Positions 24,178 through 34,900 of a stretch of DNA of 64,000 nucleotides are shown here, piece by piece. Positions within the stretch are counted from its first letter, which is position 1; every line of letters begins with the position of its first letter. Below the pieces are notes generated by a model that saw only the letters and a program-made list of their open reading frames with translations, did not search any database and was not told the origin of the DNA. The position numbers and the translations under genes were made by a program. This stretch comes from Polytrichum commune (taxonomy: Eukaryota; Streptophyta; Polytrichopsida; Polytrichales; Polytrichaceae), in NCBI GenBank assembly GCA_950295325.1, contig OX485803.1:75531554-75595553 (forward strand), written 5' to 3'.

Positions 24178-24503
24178 GCATCATCGTGCCCACATTCCGA
24201 AGTCAGTGGAGGGAAAAGGGATATCAGATTAAATTGTAGGCCAAATCACACCAATTAGGAGTCAGTCAGTGAGTCATTCGAGTCAAGACCTAAACCTTGC
24301 ACTCTGGTCCATGGCCCTAAAGAAAATGGTACACAGTAGTGCTGCAAATGAAGGAGTCATTAGTTGTGGGTTATTAACTAACTCTGAAATTAACTCTGAA
24401 ATTGAGGGAATGCACATGAAAGAAGAGAAGTAGAGGATTTAGTGACTGCACTGCTGATACCAAGATCCCTAAGAACAGAAGCCGTGAGAGAGTCAGAATA
24501 CCT

Positions 24504-24688
24504 ATGCTGATCATTGGAGTAGGCTTAGCAGGGTTAGCATCTGCAAGGCAATGTGCGACCTTAAAATTCCCCTCTTACTCCTCGAAGAGACAGATGGAGT
24601 GGGAGGAAGAGTCCAGACGCATTCATACGAAGCATTATTGCTGGACAGGGGGTTTCAGATGTTTAATTACCCTAAACTCGGAAGCACA
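24504..24688 (+). pseudogene. captured fragment of an FAD-dependent amine-oxidase/phytoene-desaturase-like gene
   Basis: Two frames (24504 and 24551, one frameshift between them) give MLIIGVGLAGLASARQ, then IPLLLLEETDGVGGRVQT, then LLLDRGFQMFNYP. That is the N-terminal Rossmann GxGxxG dinucleotide fold, the acidic end of its second strand, the GGR motif and the following conserved block of plant plastid FAD oxidoreductases related to phytoene desaturase and carotenoid isomerase. Only the first ~60 residues are present. The fragment lies between the MULE's outermost gene and its right terminus, the usual place for a Pack-MULE-type capture. It is too short and broken to encode an enzyme. Confidence 0.7.
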
Positions 24689-24704
24689 CACAATTCTGGT
24701 CTAC

Positions 24705-24880
24705 GAATGCCGACGGCTACTCAAAACACCGAATCTCAGATATTCCCCTGGCTACTCAAAACACCCAAAATCAAGAAATTCCCCCTGCTACCCAAAACAC
24801 CCAAAATCGAAAATTTCCCCTGCGACTCAAAACACCGAAAATTGAAATTTCCCACGCCCACACAAAACACTGAGTTCCGA
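24705..24880 (+). repeat. ~36-bp tandem repeats
   Basis: About five copies of a unit containing CTCAAAACACCCAAAATC and a TTCCCC tail directly follow the captured oxidase fragment. Confidence 0.75.
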
Positions 24881-26071
24881 AAATGCGGAGTTGAGACCTA
24901 GAGTGCTTGCAATGAGAGAAGCTACCCAAGAGAAAAGAGAAAAGCAAAGAGCTAAGAGAGGTTGTTGATGGATGGGTTATACCTTTGCTAAACCTGATCG
25001 CTCCTAATCCTCCACAATCGCACCTGCTTCACGATCGCGGCGCCTTCCTTCACCGCCCGCCGCGCCTCCAACCTCCAAACCGACCTTTCGCCTCTCGCCG
25101 CGCCTTCGGCCGCGACCCTAAACTCCAAACTTCGCCCTTCCAACTAAGCCTTCCTTCTGCCTTCGAACTTGAAGAATCCCCTGCGCCCTGCCCCCGAATC
25201 TCCCGAATTCCCTGAAGAAACTCCACTAATCTAGAGCGGTAGATCCCGAATCCCCAGAATCAACTCCACTAATCTAGAGCAGGTAGATCCCAAGGGAGAA
25301 AACCTCAGGAAATCTGTGCATTACAAACCTCCGAAATGTGTGCACACAAACCGCCTCAAACACCAAAATGCTCAAACAGCTAGCGGCCTCCCTAAAACCT
25401 CCAGGATTCAACCCTTTCCTAAACCCAACTACACATCACCAGTAAGACAATGATGAACAGATCGCCATTCAAACCCTACGTCGTGAAAAGACCGCCTAAA
25501 GCCACTCAAACCCGAATACGGCGTGAAGAGACACACTCAGCCACTCGAACCCAAGGTCACAGTGAATAGACACTTTGCGAACTCAATGACGCCCACCACC
25601 TTCAGGATCAAATCTGCAATCATTGCTTGCAAAATCTTCACACCTAACACAATCATACACCCTAAAACCTTCATGACTTTGTCCTACCCTAAAGATCTTC
25701 ACTCAATCACTACTATCCTCAACCCTAGACAGCAATAATCACTGGAAAAACATCTAATCTCTCAACAATCCAACGTCAGTCACTCTCAAATCATTGCACA
25801 TCAAAACAAGCACACACTTCAGAAAGAGTTGGAGCCCCAAACCCTAAACCAATATGAAGGACACCCTGTCTATTCACCTATCCTCGAAGGACGGGACCCT
25901 AGCCTCGAAGGACGCAACCCTTGCCGGACGCGGACTCCACAAAGGACGCGTCCGTGACGCAAACCCTCGTCCCTATCATCACCGTCGCGGCGCTACCCGA
26001 CCATCCACGAATCTATCCATTGGTGACCGGTTCGACCGGTCACCTCGTCGGGCGGGCAGGTGAAGTTTTCA
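24881..26071. other. MULE right-hand non-coding region
   Basis: C-rich sequence with many stop-interrupted short frames (for example 24985-25215, Pro/Arg-rich). I see no gene here. It probably corresponds to the 5' region of the minus-strand genes, mirroring 11817-12863 at the other end. Confidence 0.5.
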
Positions 26072-26118
26072 CTGACACTACCCCCTAGAAGTTCGTAGGG
26101 GGTAGTTTAATGTCCGGC
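26072..26118 (-). repeat. right MULE terminal inverted repeat
   Basis: Inverse of 11770-11816. It contains ACTACCCCCTA and TAGGGGGTAGT as perfect 11-bp arms around an 8-bp loop. The 9-bp duplication CTAACTTAG follows directly. Confidence 0.85.
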
Positions 26119-26127
26119 CTAACTTAG

Positions 26128-27323
26128 AGGCCCATTTGCCATAAATTTCAACTTGGCCAACATTGGGCTAAAAACATACAATTCATAATATGGAGGGACT
26201 CTATGAACAAGGGTAACCCTCAAGAACCGGGAGGCCTAACTAGGATTAGTGGGCATGACCATTATGGTACTCTCCGGTCCCCTACACTCCAGTCATGAAG
26301 ATCAACAATCTAGATTTACAATGGGGAAGGAAAGAGTTATGCTTTTGAGAGGTCGTCCTCTTCCCTGATTGTAGAACATCACCTCATACATCAAAGAGCT
26401 CTAACCATACAAAAGAAGAAAAATACGGAAAGAACCCAAAGTATAGTTATGCCATGTGAAAAGCATGATTGACACAAATAACCTCCACAACTAAAGAAAA
26501 AAACGAATGCAATGCTTTAATTATCCTACTCCCTACAACCCATACGTATCAAGTTAAGGCATACATTACCTATTGGTACAAAAAATGAGCTTGACTTTGA
26601 GAGGAGGGGGGGGGGGCAATGCATGCAAAAACGATACTTTCCTAATGCTCATCCCAAAGTAATAAAAATAGCATCCATTTGCGCTTGTAAGTTGGCCTCA
26701 CTCTTGGAGAAATGCCCACTACGAGCCGCTCCAATGCCCCAAGTTTACCTTACCAATTCAAACCGAATGTGGCGACTATTTGAGGGTTTATGCCATAATT
26801 GCGGGAGGCTTCAAAATAGCCCGGGCACCCAACTTGTGCAAGTCAACTCGGGGCACCTTGGAGATGCATAGGACCAAATTGTAGTGGTGTCTTAAACCCT
26901 TCACGGTGACATAATAGTATTATGTGATACCATGAACCTATTAGGAACCCTACTTGGTAGTAGGCGGGGGTTGAGTCCCGTCCCCTATTAATAAGAAAAG
27001 CATGTCCCCAATTCCTCATGAAATCATGCATGCCACATATAACACTTGCGGGAAAGTGAAGGACATTTGGCTTGTCTTATTAGGGTTCCCATCCGTGTTT
27101 CCACCGAACCTTCCTTGGGGGGTGACGCCCCCATGAACCTCGCGTTCGAGGAGCCCAAAAAGGTGCCGTGCCCGGCCGGATGTGGCAATGGGGCCCATGG
27201 GTCCATTTTTTAAGCCCGTTAGCTAGCGGGTCCGTACAAAGGGGGGTAGGGTAGTAAACCAAGTGGACCCTCCTCTTATTACTGCGTGTGTTATGGTGGC
27301 TTGAAGGAGGAGATGCCAATCGA
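26128..27323. other. no supported gene
   Basis: Unique-looking sequence with a G-run at ~26603. Frames at 26623-26871 and 27016-27319 overlap in three frames and carry no motif I know. Confidence 0.5.
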
Positions 27324-28212
27324 CAAACGGGGAGAACCCACCACTTAGGGCCACTTCACACATGAGCCAAGAGCCCATGACCGTGAAATTGTGAGAGCCC
27401 AAAAGAAAGTGTCCAAAGGCCGTCCCAACACACCTCCAACATCATGGAGTGTGGTCACGGTTCCTCGAGTGTAGTGTGAAGTCATATGTGATCGGGCCGT
27501 CAACCGAATGCTGTTTCGATGAATTTCTATTCATGTAGGTCCTCGCACATGATAAAATAGAATAAACCAACGGTTGTGAGTGTTTAGAGTGCCATGGTCT
27601 CCCGGTTTTGTGTTAGGCCTACCTTCAAGAGGTGGTTTATTGAAATTAATTCAAGTGACCATGAAACATGATCCATTCGATGCCATTTAGGAATCCATGT
27701 AGAGTTTGCATCCATCTTGCATTCACATACTTTGTTGGTCCCTCAAGCGTAGTGTGAAGCGAACTTGGACCGGCTCCGCCTTTTCCACCATTGAGAGTGC
27801 TTGAATTGTAATGGTCACGGGCTCTCAATCTTGTGTGTGAAGTGGTCCTTCCTTAGAGATGAACCAGTTGAGTTTGAGAAATAACTAGTTGAAATTCAAG
27901 ACTACATGAAAACTACCTTATTGTTTTATACGGGGAATTTAGAGAATACACCTCAAATTATTAAAGAAGTATCAAAAGATGTCATATAACATCATTAAGT
28001 AATGTGCGTTCGTTCTATGGGCCCTAAGATTGTGTAATTATATGATGCACAAACCATGCACATTAAGACACTAATTCATACGGAGTTCCCAACATTATGT
28101 GGTTATATACCCAGGGTCCAAAATTGCTTATAATAATGTTATGCAAGATGTAACAAGTTGGATTTGGAGACACTAGGAGATCAATTGTTTATGCCCAAAA
28201 ATATCCCGAGAC
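27324..28212. mobile_element. family E MITE copy, interrupted twice
   Basis: Outer pieces match the complete copies at 58524-58744 and 63621-63840 (start CGGGGAGAACC; later AGATGAACCAGTTGAG, CACTAGGAGATC and the CCCAAAAATA end). It is split by the family A MITE at 27348-27848. A second, ~170-bp AT-rich insertion (about 27985-28150) has ends reading CATATAACAT/ATGTTATG and flanking GATGT copies. Confidence 0.65.
27348..27848. mobile_element. MITE, family A, intact
   Basis: 501 bp, starting GGGCCACTTCACACATG and ending in the inverse with one change. TTA (27345-27347) is on the left and TTC on the right, so the target duplication is mutated. It is the unbroken paralogue of the element split at 2339-6339: its TTA at 27613-27615 is the position where the Harbinger element inserted there. 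Confidence 0.88.
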
Positions 28213-31151
28213 ATTGAGGCAAATCAAGGGTTAGCGAATGGCCAAGGATTTGTGATGTCGAAGAGAGGGAATCACCACATACAAGTGTACCTCTCATCCA
28301 ACCAACATAAAAACTTTACCCCTATAAAGGTAGTCGTGTCTAAATCAACCACAACAATAATATGGACACTTACATCCTTTACCTCTTTAAGTGTTACCTC
28401 TCCGGAGTATGTAGTTTGTACGACTTGTGGATTTCTAACATAGTAACACTTTAGAGAGGGTGTAAAATTGAAAAATAAGACTAATGTATGAAACAATTAA
28501 CATGGTAAAAATAAAGTCATCAATAGAAATTATAAACTATCACTATTGTTTTGATGCACTACAGTTTGGGGCTTGCAATGCATGAACATAAATGTTCATT
28601 TATGAGTTGGGAGGTGTGTATCGGTATCTATTTATCAATTACCTTTGCTATCTCCAATTCCAAATGGACTCTACTAAATATAAGACTGAAGGACTCTAAT
28701 TCCAACTAGACTTTATCATTTGTAAGATTAGAGGACTCCACCCTAGGAGATCTAATAGTTCTAAAAGGTCAAGGGGAGTTGCCCACTAGTTGGGACTATG
28801 GTGTTACACGATGTTCTCACCTTGTAAGTGATGACCGTTAGTTAAGAGCACTTAACCCACCCCAAAGGCATGGAGGGAGAGTAGGTTACCTATATGCTTG
28901 AGGATTAGTTGAGGGGAGCTTCAACTCCTACTTCCTAGAAGTATATAAGGCTCAAGGTTGGGTGGTTTTATTTCTCCTCTCGCTTTTGACAAATGTTACA
29001 AGGGCACATTGCACACAAGACACTCAAATTGTGAGTCATATGGCTACATAAACAATTTAGGTATGATGATAATCTTGCAATAATTGTATATTTCATATCC
29101 AATGAGAAGTGAGTGCAGAGAGAAAAACATCTATCTAAAGCACGTCTACCTAAGGTTTGTGGTTGATTTCTCTCAAATGACTTAGACTAAGACTAATTCA
29201 AGATTCTTAAAGATATTTCCATTGTCCAATCAATTGAAAATAATAATCTTTGGGACGTTTACTAATTTAAGATTTTTGTTGGATGAATGAGAGGTATGCT
29301 CATATGCAATTATTCCTTTTCTCATGTGATGTCTATGTAAACTCATATGTTGAGAAGGTGAGAATGCAAATGAATTATTCTATGACTTTCATATGACTAT
29401 ATTGAGATTGTTTTACAAGATATGGCATTAGGGACTTCAAAATAGTCTAGAGGAATTTACTTGGAATGATACGGCCCTCACTATGTAGGGAAATTGATAT
29501 TATTGGAGACCTTTCATGCATGATTGGATGTTTTTCATAAATGCCATGAACCCAAGCCATGGCGAATGGCCATGGAGAAACTATTGCATACATCTGTATC
29601 AATGTTGGGTTAGTATAAGGTAGTCATACCCAATTTTGACACTTAGTGTAGTTTGAGTGCATAGATTAATCCAAGTGACGTGTAAATTAATATTGTTCGA
29701 TCAGCTTGCCAACTCCCTTGTCTAGTTGATTTGTAGATAGGAGGTAGGCCTAAACCACATACTTATGAGAATGTGGGCCACAAGAGACAAGCCACACTTG
29801 CTTGTAACGCACTAAGTATGGTTCATTGAAGTGCATAATTGGCAATATCATTGTCCTCCTCATAAGTATAACCTTCACTCAATTGTACCGACAGATTGCA
29901 CTATACATGAACATATGTGTCATGTGTGTACATAGATCATTCTATACCTTCATTCAATTTATTATGAAAACTCCCTCATGACAGGGATCCATATTAGGTT
30001 ACAAACCAAATTAAGTGCAACTACCGTAAGCATGATTCCAAGCGTTTTGGGATTCTTGACAATCATATTGGGAGTTTGGTAAAATTTGGCCCATATAGGT
30101 TTGTGGTTGTATCAACCCCGCTTATCTCATTCATAACATTATTTATTTCCTATCAACTGTTCCATTTTTATATTCGATGATAGTGCTTCACCCGAATCTC
30201 ACTCGTATTTAGGCTGAAGCTACTTCTTGACAAGCATCCGCAAGGTATTATTCTAGTATCTTACATGACATATTCCCAACCCCACCCAACATGGTCACTC
30301 AATTGAATAATTTTATGTTGGGCTAATATGGGGTCTCTAATGCTTAACTATGGGATGAGGTTAGCTTCGAAAAACATATTTTCAATCTATGAAGGCTCTC
30401 AAAGTTTTAGAGATTTGCCATGTATAGGCTTTGGCCAATTTGGCCAAGGATTTGTGGTATTTACGTAAACTCATTTATTAGGAAGGTGACATTACAATGA
30501 ACTATTATGTAGTCCTTTATAAGGCCAATTTGAGAATATTCAACTTTAGAAATGACTCCAATTGCACTCCAATTGGAATGAATTGGCCCTCACCCTTATA
30601 GGAGAATCATTTTATTGTAGCCCATGCACATGCACTTTACGAAAAAAAAGACTTTACATAGACGCCAAGAGGCCCAACTCCATAGTATCAACAATGCTAT
30701 GTGCAATAGTATCAAATACTTTATTCAACATGGTATTTGGATAGCTAATATTGGGCTTAACTTATATTGCACCATCATGACTTATTATGCTACTCCCATT
30801 TAACCCTTGATTGCTCTTGGGTGCAGTTCCATGACCTTGGAACTTCCATACCACCCTTGATGTCGAGGATCATGCAACCCATTGTCAATGACATGATCTA
30901 TGATCAATGACTTTTGCATATGACACATGAATCATTGTTCATATTGGCATTATTCACAAGAAATATTGTCCATCCTGGTATTATCAATTGAAATCCTTAT
31001 TTTATAAGTTTTTTTTCATTAATGCAAGATAGTGAAGGACCACGTCAAATGCTAAATATAAATTGGAACACAACCATGTTGTTGAATCAAGTTATGGGAA
31101 ACCAACTCCATTATGAAGATTTGTTTTTGTTTTGGCTTGAGATATGCTTAT
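28213..31151. other. long stretch without a recognisable gene
   Basis: AT-rich, with only short frames. Segments near 29310-29520 and 30450-30610 look like diverged copies of each other (AACTCAT..GAGAAGGTGA, then GGCCCTCAC and a following block), suggesting an old repeat. I see no coding motif. Confidence 0.45.
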
Positions 31152-31154
31152 TAA

Positions 31155-31677
31155 GGGCCACTTCACACACAAGACTAAAGGCCCATGACCATTGCAAGCT
31201 AAGAGCTCTCATTGGTCAAAAGGGCGGAGACTGTCCAAGTTCACTTCACACACAAAGGTGAAGGCCTAAAGGCCCAAAGAAGACTTCATGGATGAAAAGT
31301 CTACACGGAGTCCTACATGGCGGACTATGGATAAAGTTGCATGATAAATTCTAGGAGACCATGATTTTTTAAATATATTTTCCAGTAGGAAAGATTGCAA
31401 GGCAATTTCCAGGACATACAAAATACCACCAAGTAATTCTCTTAAATTGATAAAAAAAAATTGAGACATATGATATTAAACCAAATCCTCCCCTCTTTTT
31501 CCGCCAACAAAACATGCAATGGTCCCGCAACATGGTCCATTCTCACTTCACACTATACTTGAGGGCCCATTACTGCATAAAACGGCTTTCCCAACACCCA
31601 TGGTACGGCCTTTGGATGAGAGTCAAGGGTCTCACCATTACAAGGTCATGGCTCTTGGCTCATGTGTGAAGTGGCCC
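31155..31677 (-). mobile_element. internally deleted Harbinger derivative
   Basis: 523 bp with both ends of the 2608-6104 element in reverse orientation: the region with GGTGAAGGCCTAAAGGCC at the left, and ACCCATGGTACGGCC at the right. TAA target duplications are at 31152-31154 and 31678-31680. All transposase sequence is gone. Confidence 0.82.
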
Positions 31678-31680
31678 TAA

Positions 31681-31717
31681 TATTTTTATTTTTTATTTTT
31701 TATTTTTTATTTTTTTG
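31681..31717 (+). repeat. (TATTTTT)n microsatellite
   Basis: Five to six copies of TATTTTT directly abut the right target duplication of the preceding element. Confidence 0.85.
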
Positions 31718-32055
31718 AGACAGAAGGCCGACAAGCCAACGCCAAAGCACAGGAGGCAGGTGAATATATCCATATTCTCAAAATCTTCAAACAACCTGAA
31801 TATGGATGTTATATTCAAAAACGTGCCAGCCACGGTGACTTGCCTGCTTGTATGTTTTCTAGAAGGACTAACTTATCTTCTTTCACGTCACTGGAAGGCG
31901 CTCCAGAAATGTTGGAACTTGTTTATATGATGTTTTATATCTTAATATTGTATAGATTTTTTGGTTGGGTACGTGACAAACTTTTGACCGACAAGCCTTT
32001 GGATTTAGCAAAGACTCACCTCCAAGTCAAGCCCAAAGGAAAAAACCATGACTGA

Positions 32056-32392
32056 GGGCCAATTCTTACACGAGCCAAGGGCCATGACCATGTAGTTTGT
32101 GAGGGCCTTTCACTCTAATCCAAAGATCATATCATTGACATGGTTTGCCGGAATTTGTGTTAGGTCTATCTCTTGGAGATGGACCTGACGCAAATGTTGG
32201 CAAACCACAAAACATTATATATAATATGTCATGTTGAAATTCATGTAGACTTTTCATATATGATGATTTCTTTGGACACGTAGGCCTTCACCTTCTAGTG
32301 TGAAGTGAACTTGGACGGTCTCTACCTTTTCAACCAATGAGAGATATTCGAATGCAATGGTCACATGCCTAAATCTTGTGTGTGAAGTGGCC
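32056..32392 (+). mobile_element. short Harbinger derivative with hairpin
   Basis: 337 bp with the Harbinger-type terminal sequences (left end decayed: GGGCCAATTCTTACACGAGC; right end GTGTGTGAAGTGGCC). It holds a degraded copy of the 5848-5920 hairpin (GGTTTGCCGGAATTTG at ~32143). TGA and TTA flanks are compatible with an old 3-bp duplication. Confidence 0.72.
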
Positions 32393-32951
32393 TTAGTATG
32401 TGCAATTAGGTCGACTCATGCTAAATTATCAACTTTTCACTATATTTTTTAATATTTATGACCCATGGTTACAAAAATATAAGAATGTTTTATTGTGGTA
32501 GCTATAAGGATGAATAAACAAAGTTATGTTCAATGGATGTGAGGTCCGCTCGTATGCAATAATTCCCTCGCTCTCCCCCCCTACAATACTACACCAAATA
32601 TGGTATATAGTGTCGTTTGGTATTCTTTTGAATGCAAATTCTTTGTTAATGTGGTAACTTTTCTAATGACCCTTCTTTTGAATAAGTTTATGAGTATTGT
32701 AATGGATGAATTAAAATTGGATGCAATCCATGCAAATTATTAAAATAGAGTTTGGTATATTTGGCCTCCTAATAATTATCTAATGAAATATTGTCGTGGA
32801 AGATTGAAATTTGAAAGAAAAATCACATTGTAAGTGACAGTCATTGCAATATTGTAAATCCCTCTAATGCCCAAAGAAGTTTACAAGAAATGACAAATAA
32901 TGTTAGGTTTACATTTGGTATCGGGGACACTAAATGGGCGGCTTACAATTA

Positions 32952-33453
32952 GGGCTGCTTCACACTATGGCCGAAGGTTGAGAGGCCATCGATTTCCACC
33001 AATCGTATTGCAAGAAACCAAGAACTTGGCCTTTTGACCCTTCACACTAGAGGCCAAAGTCCAAAGGCCATTGCTCTCCAAAATGTCTACATGGCAATAC
33101 TTTTTAACCAAGGTGACAAACTCTCAAAGGAAGTTTGGGTCGGATAGGAATGGAAAATCAAGCTATGGTTGAGAGGCCATCGATTTTTTTCTTCATATAA
33201 TATATATATAGACAAGATCTTGGTTGTTAGATTAAAGGGGTTGTTTTGGGCAAGGAATAAAGTGAGATGCTCCTTCTTCCTTTGGACTTTGGGCTTGGCC
33301 TTTGGAGGGTAGCTTCACACTATGCCCGGCCAAAGGCTCCAATTCCTATATTTGTATTGGCTATTTTCAACCCATTTTTTTGGACTCTCAACAAAGTTTG
33401 GCCATTCAATCCCATGGCCTCTCAACTTGGACTACCATAGTGTGAAGCAACCC
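32952..33453. mobile_element. MITE, family F (GGGCTGCTTCACACTATGG ends)
   Basis: 502 bp, with terminal inverted repeats GGGCTGCTTCACACTATGG and CCATAGTGTGAAGCAACCC. The TTA target duplication is at 32949-32951 and 33454-33456. A further copy of the terminus near 33308 (GTAGCTTCACACTATGCC) suggests internal rearrangement. Confidence 0.83.
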
Positions 33454-33509
33454 TTAATATGGAGCAAGACAAGTAGAATTGGTGACACTAAACGTGTGGC
33501 TTACAATTA

Positions 33510-34013
33510 GGGTCACTTCACACACCAACCAAGAGCCATGACCATGAGATTGTGAGAGCCCAAAAGAAAGTGTCCAAAGGCCATTCCAACACACCTCCAT
33601 AATCATGTAGTGTGGTCACGGACCCTCATAAAAGTGTAGTGTGAAGTCATATGTGACCGGGCCTTCAACCAAATCCTACTGCAACAAATTACTATTCATG
33701 CGGGTCCTCACACATGATAAAATAAAAGAAATCAACGGTTATGAGCGTTCGGAGTACCATGATCTCCCGGTTTTATGTTAAGCCTACCTCCAAGAGGTGG
33801 TTTTTGAAAAATAATCCAAGTGACCATGAGACACGATCCATTCGATGCCATGTAGGAATCCATGTAGACTTTACGTCCATCTTGCATTCACATACTCCAT
33901 TGGTCCCTCAAACATACTGTGAAGCGAACTTGGACTGGCTCCGCCGTTTCCACCAATGAGAGTGCTTGAAGTGTGATGGTCACGGGCTCTCAGTCTCGTG
34001 TGTGAAGTGGCCC
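33510..34013. mobile_element. MITE, family A, intact
   Basis: 504 bp, third copy of family A. The left flank is TTA (33507-33509) and the right flank TTG, so the duplication is slightly mutated. Short frames inside are shadows. Confidence 0.85.
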
Positions 34014-34365
34014 TTGGTATCGGGCAAGACGAATAGAATTGGCAACACTAAATACAGTATAAATCCTCCCCTCGATTACGTGTGGTGAACGTTCATCTGT
34101 TTGAGCACTTGGTGGCAATACTAATTACAGTGAGATCGCTGATGCCATGATGCAAAATCATGGGAAACGTCGAGTCCTGAGTAAAGCACGGAATTCTGGG
34201 GAGGCCATGTAGAGGCAGGAAAGTACCAGGCAGAGTAACAGGGTACCAGGCTGACGAGGCAATGGGGGCCATCTTATGGGCACTCACCTTTAAAGTTCCA
34301 AACCATCTTTGATGATACCATAGGCTGCAACGGATGCATGTTGAAAATGCTAATAGCCATCATTA

Positions 34366-34887
34366 TGCCCCCTTTCCCACCTGACTTTAGCTAAGCCTAA
34401 ACGTTGGTTTTTAGAACACGGCCTTCACACCATCGACATTATCTAGTGCCCAGCCTAGTTGGCAAATGATGTGGCATGGTTTTAAAGTGGAGGTTTTAAG
34501 TCTCAAGCACCGACCCTCCCATCGGGACTTGGACGTGAGGTAAGAATGTAAGATTTTTAAAAGTGTCGCCTCCTGCCCTTGTGATTGGTTGCTTTTTAGT
34601 CTTGGCTATGAGGGCACGAGGAGCTCCATTAACAAAAATTGATGGGAAGATAGGTGAGTAGTAAGGCATTTGGGGATGGGACAAAACCTACCCAACATTC
34701 ATTGCTTGGTAGATAAAACCATGAACATGTGTGAAAGCTACTTAACTAAAACCTACTTGACAATCTCCGGTGCAAGTTCTTGTAGGTGCATTGGGATAGC
34801 CGGATGCCTCCGCTAAAACCAAGGGAGCTTTACCGGGTTTTTAGGAAATACTTTGGTTATTTGGTAAAGTCGAGTGGGAAGGGGGCA
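34366..34887 (-). mobile_element. MITE, TGCCCCC-end family, complete
   Basis: 522 bp. The ends read TGCCCCCTTTCCCACCTGAC and the inverse (GTCGAGTGGGAAGGGGGCA), with TTA at 34363-34365 and 34888-34890. The truncated relative is at 1668-2108. Confidence 0.8.
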
Positions 34888-34900
34888 TTAGAGAAGCAGA

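Larger units (their letters stand above)
11770..26118. mobile_element. 14.35-kb Mutator-like element (MULE) carrying transposase and Ulp1-like protease genes
   Basis: The element is bounded by 47-bp terminal inverted repeats (11770-11816 and 26072-26118) and by an exact 9-bp target duplication, CTAACTTAG, at 11761-11769 and 26119-26127. A 9-bp duplication is the Mutator hallmark. Inside, a spliced MULE transposase (12864-16146, plus) and a spliced C48/Ulp1-like gene (17517-21053, minus) converge on a repeat-filled spacer. A second minus-strand gene (23140-24177), a captured host-gene fragment (24504-24688) and a secondary insertion (about 21056-23135) follow. MULEs with Ulp1-like genes are known in plants as the Kaonashi (KI) group. 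Membership of that group is inference from gene content. Confidence 0.93.
32592..34060. mobile_element. family D MITE copy with two inserted MITEs
   Basis: Starts CACCAAATATGG after TA and ends near 34060 with CACTAAATACAGTAT. Its 3' part occurs as a partial tandem duplication, each copy with the motif GGCTTACAATTA. Each TTA carries a different inserted element: 32952-33453 and 33510-34013. Confidence 0.75.

Noticed and set aside
24985..25215. 76-residue Pro/Arg/Phe-rich frame
   Set aside because: Composition effect of a C-rich non-coding region at the MULE right end; no domain or splice support.
26128..27323. Possible retroelement coding segment
   Set aside because: Three short frames overlap in different phases and no conserved motif could be found.
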